This document shows positions 1 through 9,963 of a DNA stretch of 64,000 bases, in pieces; within the stretch, counting starts at the first letter, position 1, and the number at the start of each line of letters is the position of its first letter. The translations under genes were made by a program, and so were the position numbers. Source of the stretch: Multifurca ochricompacta (lineage: Eukaryota; Basidiomycota; Agaricomycetes; Russulales; Russulaceae). The stretch lies in NCBI GenBank assembly GCA_022496185.1, contig WTXG01000025.1, forward strand, positions 124,001-188,000. Direction: 5' to 3'. Below the pieces are notes generated by a model. It did no database searches. It saw only the letters and a program-made list of their open reading frames with translations, and was not told the origin of the DNA.

Positions 1-244
1 TTGGCCAGCTGGGCCAGCAAGGCCCAGTTTCGCAGCTCAGCGGATTCGGTGGAGCCGACTATGGTTATGGTGACAACCAACAACGGGTGAGTCCTTTTGC
101 TTTGCAATTGTACGTGTGGAGGAGCTGTAGCACTGCTTTCAGAACTTTTATGACTCATATGGCCAACAACAGACTGGCGGCTTCGGTGCACGCGGTGGGC
201 TGCATGACGACGTCAAGGGTTTGCCCGGGCTCCAGCAGCAGCAA

Positions 245-281
<37 letters not shown>

Positions 282-1066
282 CACAGCAACCCCAACAGCA
301 GCAACAAGGTGGACCCGCACCTCCCCCTGGCAGCGCACAGCAGGGCGGGCAGGGCTATCCGCCCCCCATGGGGTATTATCAGCCATATCCACAAAACCAG
401 TATTACGGCACGCCATACAACTATGCGTACAGCGTCCCACAGCCATTCGTCAAATACCCTGTGTTCCCACCAGGTCCTGGTTCCGCGCCAAGCCCTGCGG
501 GCCCGCCGGGCAAGCAGCCTCAGTCGTACGGTCAAGTCCAGGGCCAGGGCCAGGGTCTGTATGGCCAGCAGCACCAGCAGGCCTACGACGAACCACAACT
601 GGGATACCACCCACATGCGCACAGCCACTCACACCAGTTGAGCGGAAGCCTTGGTGGCGTTGGTGTCTTACCCGGTGCGGACTATGGCAAGCCACTATAT
701 GCGCACCAGCACCAGCAAGGTCTTGGCGCGCGGGGTGCCGCCACGTCCCCTGAGACGACTTTCAAACAATACGCCCAAGGAGCCAACTCCAAGGACGTCA
801 GCGGCGTTGGCGCGAGTGGTACAGGAGGTCCACAGGGCCGTGGAGGTGCACCTGCTCAGGCGGGCGGTTTCTATGGTGCCGGCGCGGGTCGCTTTGCGCA
901 GGGCCCTGGGGCACAAGCGCAGGCGGGCGGGCCTGGACAGGCTCAGCAGGCTCAAGGCGGGCCGCAGGGCCACCTTGGGTACCCGCAAGCTGCGTCTGAC
1001 GGCTCGTTCTACTCGGCGTATGGTCCCGCCGCGGCGCAGCAGGGAAGACAAGGGTACTGGCAGTGA
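1..1066 (+). CDS. C-terminal part of a Gln/Gly-rich Def1/CUE-type protein (5' end outside window)
   Basis: The window opens inside this gene. Exons are <1-86 and 173-1066; intron 87-172 (GTGAGT...CAG) is phase 0, and both sides read in one frame. What is visible is low complexity: a polyglutamine run of about 20 residues, then Gly/Gln/Pro/Tyr-rich sequence with YYQ-like and FVKYP motifs, ending GRQGYWQ-stop. This composition and terminus resemble the long disordered tail of basidiomycete homologues of yeast Def1, the RNA polymerase II degradation factor, which carry a CUE ubiquitin-binding domain at the N terminus. That domain would lie upstream and cannot be seen, so the assignment is inferred from the tail only. 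No frame break was noticed. An unrelated Gln-rich transcription or RNA-binding protein is the alternative. Confidence 0.6.
227..306 (+). repeat. CAG/CAA polyglutamine tract
   Basis: Mixed CAG/CAA codons enc­ode about 20 glutamines with two prolines near the end. The tract lies inside the Def1-like coding exon. The mixture of synonymous codons suggests selection for glutamine and makes it less slippage-prone than a pure CAG run. Confidence 0.9.
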
Positions 1067-1551
1067 TCGCGCATCGTGTTTGCCTCGTCATGCGCAGCGC
1101 GTCGTTACTCTCAACACTTTTGCTCTCCGCCGTTCGTCTTTGAGTTTTTGAGTGCTTTTCTTGTGTGCTGTTTCGTCTGGCTTGAGCTTTCCATGTCTCT
1201 CTCCTCTCATTTTTTTTTGTCTACTGTTTCGCTTCTTCTCTGATTCGTGTCCGGTATCATACGTCTGTCATACGTCTGTCTCTCATACATCTCTGTCCAC
1301 TCATCTTGTACGCTTATCGTCAATACTGTGCAAAATCGAGTTCTTGTGCAGCTGGCGGCAGTCCAACCTAGTTACGAGAAGTACGGTGGGAATCATGACC
1401 TTGCCATTACGCATGTAGAAAAGCACGCTTGTATACAAAAGTACCAGGAAACAAAGATTAAACATAGGGATAACGATAACCGTGCATACAACACGACTCA
1501 AGAACTAAACTAAACAGATACAATTCCAGACAATCGAACGGGAGATACACT
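1067..1551. other. Convergent intergenic region
   Basis: Pyrimidine-rich sequence follows the stop of the Def1-like gene and probably forms its 3' UTR. It includes a duplicated ATACGTCTGTC motif near 1258-1280. The far end serves the 3' side of the minus-strand HMCES gene. No supported gene. Confidence 0.6.
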
Positions 1552-3338
1552 TTAGGTTTTGGAAAAAAATGAGGTGATCTTGGGCGTCGACTTGGACCCG
1601 GATTTGTCTTGCTTCCTGCGTGGCGGAGAGATTGGCTAGAGACTCCTGCAATATCAGCCAAAGTAGGGATGAAAGATCAGTGCGGTCGCGAGGCGCACTT
1701 TGAGCTTTTTTTTCGAAGCCACTTGAGAGGAGGACTGACAGACATGAGTGAGGCCGGGACTTCTTGACGTACGACTCACTGTCTGTTGTTGTTGTTGTTG
1801 TTCATGCCACGAACTTGACAAAGAGGCTTCACCCTCTGTCTTCACCTTTGACAGATTTGATTGATTGGTGACATCTGGTGGTGGAGGTATGTGTGAGTGT
1901 GAGTGTGAGGAGAGTGAGAGTGAGAGTGAGAGTGAGAGAAAAAAAGTCACTTTTACGCGCGAGAAGGAAAGAGAAGGGACGAACCGAAGGAGGAGAGAGG
2001 ATCTCAATGTCACTGTTCCCCTCGCTCGTGTCATTTTCGTTGATAAGGTCAACATCGACCACCTCTCCCTTCAATGGACTCTCGGCCTTGATTCGCTTTT
2101 TCGCTGTTGGTGACGCGGCGGAAACGGCTATCACCGCCTCTGCCGTCTCCAGGGACTCGGAAGGCTCGCGTTTCCTTTTGCCGCTTCCCATGGAAGGGGG
2201 GTTTGAGAATGTCGAGGATGTCGATGCACCGGACTCGCTTTTCTGCATTTTAGTCGTCGCCGTCATTGCCTCGGCCTGGCGCATGAACATGGCCTCGATG
2301 CCATCCTTTCGCTTCTCCACTGGCTCGATGAACGTCGGCGATTCGGTGCCTACCTTGCCCACTTCTTGGGGAACGGCATAACTGTGCGAGGCAGGAAAAA
2401 TGTCAAGCGCATGGTTCGTATTTATTAGAGGGGGGAATGGATTGAGAGGGGGTAGAGGTGAAAAAAAAGATCGAATACTCACCATTCAAGCGGGGCGTCT
2501 GGATCGGAGTATGGATCGAGTAGACGGTTCAGCTTGGGATTCCAGGTCTGTGAGGACGTGTCAAGCCACTGGTCGAGAGCGTCTTGAGAAGTGAGAATGA
2601 CAGGTTGGCGGTCGTGTAACCACGCTAGACCACTGCTCGCCGCGGTCGTTACGATCGCGAAAGTCCAAAGCGGCTCCGACTGACCTGTCCGTGCAAGAGT
2701 ACGAGGTAGGTCAGATACCCTGGGTTGTCTATGCCATCATCCATGGAGCACGCTAACGCGCTGCTCACCATTGAGAGTCGCCGAGTCATATAACCCGGCG
2801 AATAACATGAGTCGTCGATCTCGGTGCCGCGTAAAGTGCGGAGTACGCTGTGTGCCTTTCTTGAGCCATTCGTAATATCTGCAGTTCGCGCATGCATGCA
2901 CATATGTTCATTCTAGGGATAAAGCAAGCAAGGGAGAACGTACCCCTGAGCAACAACCACACAGCGCTTCTTTCCCTTGATGCCGCCCCACATTCCGCCA
3001 CCCTCCTCAAGGTTCTCTGCTCGGGCGTTGATCGTGTTGAGGGTTGGTGATTCAGCTTCGCTCCAGTGGGGGACAAGGCCCCACTTCATAGAGTGCATGA
3101 CCAGTGCGGGCTCTTCCGGTTGGGCACGACGAATGACGGGTGCATAGGTACGTGGTGCGACATTGTAACGGGGTACGTAACGGTCTCTGTGTACCCACTG
3201 ATTTACACGAAATGCGGGATAGGAATAAGTATTGAGTTGCTCGACCTCGTCTGCCTAAGGGGGATATCAGTCAGAGAATTATTATTGAATTGAAGAGAAA
3301 GCTTTCACCTGAAGTGCTAATGCGAATCTTCCACACAT
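1552..3338 (-). CDS. HMCES/YedK-type SRAP protein, abasic-site DNA-protein crosslink shield
   Basis: SRAP proteins crosslink through Cys2 to abasic sites in single-stranded DNA at replication forks. Seven exons on the minus strand: 3338-3309, 3254-2944, 2878-2769, 2684-2483, 2381-1985, 1845-1699 and 1635-1552. All phases agree and no frame break is needed; about 426 residues. Visible motifs: MCGRF at the N terminus with catalytic Cys2, MKWGLVPHW, TINARAE, KRCVV, GYYEWLKKG with the active-site Glu, and LHDRQPVIL with the conserved His. The second of two adjacent ATGs is chosen (3338, not 3341), because the chemistry needs Cys immediately after Met. The C-terminal half is Ser/Lys/Gln-rich and ends STPKITSFFSKT, a PCNA-interacting (PIP-like) motif. 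The gene is divergent from the membrane protein at 3588, with about 250 bp shared upstream. Confidence 0.93.
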
Positions 3339-3587
3339 CATTACCAAGTGTCTGGATTTGACGGACCGATAAAGTGAACAATTGTGTCTATCTCCGCCGC
3401 ATTGATGAAGAGAACTACAAGAAGTGATGGAATTTTTGGAGATGCATGAATGATGGATGATGAATGGGAAGCAGGTGTGAGTGAGAGTGGAAGGAGGAAG
3501 GAGGAAGGAGGAAGGAAGGGTAAGTAAACCCGCGGGGCATAGACACTTTGTTCGATTGACCCGCCTTCACTTTCACCATCATCAGCC

Positions 3588-4862
3588 ATGTCACCAGAAC
3601 CACCGGTGACAATCCTATCTCATGGATCTATCAGTCCCCCGCAAGACCCACCTCCACCATACCCTTCTCGCGATCGTCGGCATAGGCGAAGGCGTACAAC
3701 AATTGAGGTTAGCAGCGCTGATTCCGAAGATATCATCGCTACTTTCCCCGACTCAACCCATATTCATCATGTTGACGAGACTACCCCTTTACTTGGTGTA
3801 TCCTCCCCCACACCTCGGACCCGCACCATGTCACTTTCGAGTGCTGCGAGCATCTCGCCAAGTCTTGCACAAACAGTCGTTTCCGCTTTCCGAATGGATC
3901 TCGACTCTGACGCTGAAGATGTAGACGAGACGTCGAATGGTCCGTTAGCGGACGGTACTCTACCTGAAGACTACCTTTCCAATGCACCTGGTCTCATACG
4001 GCGCAGAGCACGAGGGTCACGTCGCAGTTGGCGTCACTATTTCCGCCCGATCAGTCGTAGGGCGTATTGGTCTGCACTCTTGCACCTTTTGTTTTTTAAC
4101 TTTCCCTACGCCCTTCTGGCATGGGTCTATCTATTCGTGTTTACCCTGGTACGTAATTTCATTCCACCGTTCTGTTCGTTGAGGCAAGGCAAGAGCACCT
4201 GTAGCTCATCCCTGATATGCTGTGCTGCGCAGTTGGGTACCATCCTACTTGTCGCACTCCCACTTGGCGCAGTGCTGTGCTTTTTCGATCTCCTTGGAGC
4301 GAGAGCACTAGCGTGTGGAGAGGTAAGGCCATCATACGCATACGCCATTTCCCAGTGTCCCCAATCATATGACTCAATGCCGCCATGCTGTCATGTCGTG
4401 CGCGTCTTTAGGTGGCTCTTCAAAGTACCTTTCATGGCCCGCTGGCTTACCCACTTGACGACCATGTATACCCCATTTTCACGCGTCTGCGAATGCCGAC
4501 ACCGGAAGAAGTTGAGGCAGGGTTGAGATCTCGGCACGAGCGGTCATTCTATCGCAACTCTTTCTCAATGGTAAGCCCTCACCATTCTCCAGCGCTGTGG
4601 CGCATTGCTTGACACGTGGTGTTTAATAATACATGAACTCTCCTTTTCCAAGTTCACGGACCCCACTTCATATCAAGCATTGTTTTATTTCCTCGTAATC
4701 AAACCGGGAATTACGATACTACTCTCTGTGCTTGTCATCGTGCTCGTTCCCATTTCGCTCTTACTCATTATTCCCACTCCCGCGATGTTGAGGCTTGTCC
4801 GAAAACTGGGGATTTGGCAAGCAAATGTTGCTGTCGAAGGGCTATATCTGGGAGGCGGCTAA
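3588..4862 (+). CDS. Multi-pass membrane protein with sensor-like domain, conserved in basidiomycetes
   Basis: Four exons (3588-4148, 4233-4322, 4412-4570, 4653-4862), all phase 0, give 339 residues with no frame break. The first about 150 residues are polar and disordered, with Pro-rich PPPPYPSRD, an Arg cluster, and acidic Ser-rich stretches. Hydrophobic segments follow: SALLHLLFFNFPYALLAWVY, GTILLVALPLGAVLCFFDLL, and a double one around ALFYFLVIKPGITILLSVLV. The ending VRKLGIWQANVAVEGLYLGGG fits conserved basidiomycete proteins related to the 'putative sensor' membrane domain (PF13796); that link is from memory and tentative. Function is unknown. It shares a short divergent upstream region with the HMCES gene. 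Confidence 0.8.
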
Positions 4863-5361
4863 AGCGGCCGTGTAATTCCATGGATAAAAGGACAATTGTG
4901 AGATAGTGTAATACGTATGCCTGTCATGATATTTCGGTTTCGGTACGGTGCGGCGTTAGGTTACGGTTCAGCTGTATCCTTGAATGTGAACGTGAACGTG
5001 AGATGATATCCCATCCGTGAGAGTGAGTACCGCCTAGCGTCTATGAACCTAAGTAAGCGCCAGGGGGGAGACTATAAGGTCAAGCGTCCTCGCCTCGTGT
5101 ACCCTTTCTCTCCTTGTCCTTGTCCTTTTGACTCTTTTCCAGTTGCCATTGGTTGGAAGTAAAAAAAGAGTCATCGAGACTGGAGACCTTCGCTTCCGTA
5201 GAATCCTAATATCACCACTACACCCGGTCCCCTTCCTCCTTCCCTCCCTCCTTCTCCTTATATAAACTTCCCCGTAGCTCATCCCCCCAAACCTCCGCTT
5301 TCTCCTTCCCCCCCCCCCCCCCACCTCTTTTGCCTTCATCGTTTCATTTCATTCACAATCC
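4863..5361. other. Intergenic region, promoter of the BCS1-like gene
   Basis: It holds the 3' flank of the membrane-protein gene and then a strongly pyrimidine-rich core promoter on the plus strand, with a TATA-like element and a C14 run just before the BCS1-like start codon. No gene. Confidence 0.6.
5259..5266 (+). promoter_or_regulatory. TATA-like box of the BCS1-like gene
   Basis: TATATAAA lies about 100 bp upstream of the ATG at 5362, inside CT-rich sequence. Position and context fit a fungal core promoter. No transcription start can be read directly. Confidence 0.5.
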
Positions 5362-8092
5362 ATGGAGGCACTTAAGAGTCTAGTTCAACCTCTAGTTGGC
5401 AATGTGGCCAGTAATTCCGTCGTAGATGGTATGAAGCTCGTCGTCCTCGGTGGTACAGTTGAGACGGCGAGACGCATGTCCAGCTCGGCATGGTAAGTTA
5501 TACGCTCAATGTCCACTCGACGTACTATGCCATGTTCACATTCATACTCATACTAACTCCTACATTGCGTCGTCACCTTCTCACTATGCAGGTCATCGTT
5601 CGTCAATTGTGAGTCAACACCCCCAAATTCATTTTCTTCCCATGTGACGTGATGGTGTTCGCTGACGTGCACTGCCACATAGCATTCTTCCTAACGGCAC
5701 ATTTCTCCGAGGAAGACTACCCATATGAGTGGTTAATGCTGTGGCTGTCCCGTCGGCCCGAGTGGCAACGCTCGCGTGAGTTCGAGACGACAACAAACTC
5801 GTCATCGCCAGGATACTATGGCTACCGAGAGTCCGACAGCGCATTCGTGGTGGAGGAGGAGGGTGCTGATGAAGAGGTTTCAGGAAAGACACGAATGCGG
5901 GTCGTTTTCCAACCGACGACAGACACTACACACACCATCTTTTACCGCGGACACTGGTTGCGGGTGAGACGTGGGAGGAAAAGTAACGGATACGAGATGT
6001 TGTCTATCAGGTACGCGCCAAACACGTGGCTCCTTTGTCCCTGTCCAGTCCCTCTCTCTGTCTCTTTATCTTGGCTGTTTGGCTAATTGGTTTCCCCCTC
6101 CCCCTTCCCTTCCCTTTCCTTCCTTACCCTTTTGAAAACTTGCCGACCACTTAGTGTCGTTGCTCGTAATAACTCGATCCTAAAGCAGCTCGTCCTCCAA
6201 GCTAAAAAGGAGTACGAAGCGGAAGCCGTTCACCGTATTCAAATTTATTTCGCCGATTCTTATGGTTCATGGCGCTATACCGACTCACGGCATAAGCGCC
6301 CCTTGTCTCTATTGTACTGAACCCCGGCGTAAAGAAATGCTGGTAGCGGATGCTAAAGATTTTCTCAAGTCCGAAAAGGTCAGCGTCCATGACACTCTCC
6401 TGCCGTCAATCAATTGATTTCTTTTTTTTTTTTTTTTCTCTTAAACAGTGGTATGCGGATCGCGGCATCCCATTTCGTCGTGGCTACTTGCTTTACGGAG
6501 TTCCTGGGTCGGGAAAGTCATCGCTCATTCATGCCCTGGCTGGCGAGCTTATGCTCGATATCTACGTCGTCTCTTTATCATCTTCCTGGATAAATGACTC
6601 GACTCTGACCACGCTCATGGGTCGGGTCCCCTCGCGCTGCATCGTCTTGCTTGAGGATCTTGACGCTGCCTTCACTCGCTCGGTCTCGCGTGCCAAGGAC
6701 AAGGAGAAAGATAAAGATAAGAAAAAGTCTGACCCCAAGTCTGATAATGAGGATGAGTCTACGAGCGGCTCCAGCAGTCGAAGCCGGAGGAACAGGAATA
6801 AGGAGAACCTTTCAGATGTCAACACTCTCACTCTTAGTGGGCTTCTAAACGCCCTCGACGGTGTTGCCGCCGCCGAGGGCCGGATTCTCTTTGCGTATGT
6901 CCTTACATCTCTGGCTGCAGAGTCTTACTGACTCCCTCACCTTTACAGTACAACGAATCATCTCGAGCAACTTGACCCTGCGCTCTGTCGTCCTGGTCGT
7001 ATGGATGTTTGGATCGAGTTCAAGAATGCTTCGAAATTCCAGGCTGAGCACCTCTTCGGCAACTTCTTCCCGTCTTCTGATGCGGACGCTCCGTCTAATG
7101 TCGACTCGGATACTGATTTGGAATCGCTCGAGATACCTGCTCCATCCTCGCCCGCAACGAGTCAGCTGAGTTCGCTCTTCTCTGAGGCACTATCAGGCCT
7201 GTCATCTGCCTCTTCGCCTTCTGGGTCTCTATCCCCATTATCGTCACCGACCCCAGCGGGCAGCCGCAGTCGTCGCAGCGAAAGCGTCAGCTCGCGCGTG
7301 GGCGCCAAGAGTGAGATCTCCGAGATCTCATCGGCGGTGGAAGATCACGTTGCCGCTTGCGCCCACGTCGCGCCGCCACTTAGCGCTGCGCGTCTAGCAC
7401 AGCTCGCCAAGCAGTTCGCAGACTCGATCCCGGACGAGGGCTTCAGCGTTGCTGCGCTGCAAGGCTGTGAGTTTAATTTAATTTAATTTTCCTCTTTCTT
7501 TTGGTTGTAGCTGGGCTATCACTGTTCAAGCTATCACAGCTTTCTTACGATTACGATACACTTTCTTATCGGCTCGGATTTACTTCCGATGTGGTGCGTG
7601 TTGTCCTGTGGCGGTTTGCTGACAAAACATGTTACCTTGCAGACTTGCTGAAAAACAAGTCCCGACCGGAGGCAGCTGCTGAAGGCGCAGCGGCCTGGGT
7701 GGTAACTGAACGTGAGCTGCGTGAAAAGCTCAGGAAGGAGCGTGAAGCAAAAGAACGCGAATTGGAGAAGGAAGTACGTCTTGCAAATGTCATGTCAATT
7801 TGTTCGGCACTAACTACAGTCTATGTATATAGGAGAAGGAAAGGGAGGAAGAGGAAAGAAAAGCGGCGGAGGCGGAGAAAGAGAAGGTCAAAGCGGGTGA
7901 TTCGGTAGTAGAGCCTGTGAACGACGAGAATGCTGCGCCACTGGCATAGACACTGCCTCCGAGGCCACCAAGGAACAGGCAAAGAGGAGCGATGGAAGCA
8001 ACAACAAGGGTACGGACACACCCTCAGATGCCAGCATTACATGGGTTCAGGTCACCGAAACGACTACAGAAGCTGAGGGGGAGAGCAGTTGA
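5362..8092 (+). CDS. BCS1-like mitochondrial AAA ATPase (three apparent single-base frame breaks)
   Basis: BCS1 proteins are inner-membrane AAA chaperones; in yeast Bcs1 inserts the Rieske protein into complex III. Exons: 5362-5492, 5592-5608 (17 nt), 5683-6010, 6155-6378, 6449-6894, 6949-7466, 7643-7773, 7833-8092. Seen in order: the BCS1 N domain (FFLTAHFSEEDYPYEWLML, WQRSREFETTT), Walker A GVPGSGKSS, Walker B CIVLLEDLDA, a charged Lys/Asp/Ser-rich insertion, TTNHLEQLDPALCRPGRMD, and a Lys/Glu coiled-coil tail ending in AEGESS. Near 6317 and 6334 the frame slips by one base each, and again near 7947, where TAG would end the protein 48 codons early; conserved sequence resumes at once each time. 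With three bases restored the protein is about 685 residues. I read these as sequence errors; a decayed paralogue is possible, since basidiomycetes often have several BCS1-like genes. Confidence 0.85.
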
Positions 8093-9963
8093 CTGCATGT
8101 GGACCCGCCGGAGCTGGAGCAAGAGGCACCGCCAATAGTGCCCCAGTTCCAGTCAAACAACGTGCGGTGATTAACGCCCATGGTCATATTGCACCGGCTA
8201 CTCTACTTCGCGTCGTGCATGCTTTCCTCCCTCTATATGCCGTCCTTATGCGCCTCGCGCAGTTTACGCTGTGGCCTCGCCAGGTTTAGAGCAGGTTAGA
8301 GACCCCTATGCGTCGGCAAGCAATGAAACAAACACTCCCGAGACTCTTTCACAATCTTTTGAAATTGCTGATACCTGCTTGTGCACATAAATCTCCTTAC
8401 ATACTCTCCAATTTGATGTCTCTACCCTCCCTCATGGAGCCTCACATTTTTGCTGTATATTACTTGCCTCGGACTCGTGATTTACCCCCTCCCAATCCCA
8501 GCAAACCCCCCTCCCTCCCCCTCTTCCCCACCTCTCAAAACCCTGCCTCTTTTGGCCAACAATGACAGTAACTTTTTCTTTCATTCTATTTCATCCATGC
8601 CTTGCTTTACATCTGGCATGGGTACTGGCTTTTGGAATTGTACAAATTGAATTAGACACCCTTTTTTTTTTGGGTTTTTTTGCAATGCAAGAAATAACCT
8701 TTCGGATGGTGTTCGACCGAGGCGAAGCGGAGCCGACGGGTAACGCCCCGGCAGGTCGGGTTCAGGGATGATTGGAGGATTGAGTTAGTTTTTTTTTGGG
8801 GAAATCAATCAAAATTTTTGGGAATGAGCACCGGTGTTCCATGTGGCGCTTTTTACAAAGTCAGCAGGTTGGGTTCTAAACGTACAGTGGGTACGTACAT
8901 ATGCTATTGCTAGTTCAACGCCAACGACAGGTATAAACCCCCTTTAGAAGTCTCCATTAGAGTCAGCGCGCGTGGAAACATGGGATCTTTTATCATCCCG
9001 CAGCATCATCCCCAGCACGCCCCGACCCCGACACGGCCATTGACAACCGATACGCGCTCTCGGACTTTGGCTTTGGTATCCGGTTGCGTGCATGATGATA
9101 TCTTGGCCCTGTCTGTACCTGTCCGTCATTGTCGGGTGGGTGAAGAAATACGTGAGAGAGATCATTCGCGAAAGAAAACCCAGTTCATGCATAGCACACG
9201 TGTGCACCCCCTACAGATCTATAATTATGATGACTGAGCAACACCCTCTTCCGAGTCAACTCATCCTTGGGGGAGGAGTGGGGACAAGTCTCGCATATGC
9301 AGTATACTGCAACTGCAACTGCAATTGCAATGCGGATTGACTGCTACATAAACACCTTATAAACCCCCCTGTCTGTCTTGTCAAAAGAAAAGAAAAGAAA
9401 AGAAAAGAAGGACACTATGGGCGTTGCGGGCGCGCCCCGCGCAGCAGCCACTCTACTGGATCTAGTATTCTCCCCCATCAAGAAAGCTTGCTCAAGCCAG
9501 TGACCCAGCTCACTCTACCGCTTACCTCCTCTCCAGAAATCATGGGTTGGGTGCTATCCCTCAAGGGTTCAAGAAGAAAAAAAAAAACGGCGGTCCATCT
9601 CCTGCCGGCTGCCGAAACGTTCAAAAATACGAGCATGAAACCTGTATTCTACGCGACCCGAGCAGGCGGTCGGCAGTGTCGCGCGCAGGAAGTTACAGAA
9701 GTAACAGCTCGTCTCTTGATCGCCCAATGATTACTGTAAACAAGATAAAGGAAAAGAAAGAAAGAAAAAAAAAAAAAAAGAAAAGGTAGTTATGATCCAA
9801 CCAATCCATATCTCAGTAGGCCGCGGGCGACAGTGGCACCGACGACTGCCGTAAACAAGTTTCGGGTATCATCCATCCATAGTGAATGTGGTCCAGGACA
9901 GCGTCTGCATCTCAGCCCCGAAAGAGGGATTGGGCTGTTTCCCCACACCCACCACGTATCCAT
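8093..9963. other. Gene-free region between convergent genes
   Basis: Almost 1.9 kb without a supportable gene. It contains poly-T runs (8661-8681, 8790-8799), an (AAAAG)n run at 9384-9407, a short CTGCAA/TTGCAA repeat near 9308-9330 and an A-rich stretch at 9745-9787. The ends are presumably 3' UTRs of the BCS1-like gene (plus) and the amidohydrolase (minus). Confidence 0.55.

Noticed and set aside
155..628. Minus-strand frame rich in leucine opposite the first gene
   Set aside because: It is the antisense of the CAG/CAA tract, which reads as poly-Leu; the plus strand splices and codes consistently.
1865..2381. Plus-strand Ser/Glu/Arg-rich frames over the HMCES gene
   Set aside because: They lie opposite an HMCES intron with a GAGTGA repeat and opposite its coding exons; the minus-strand model explains all phases.
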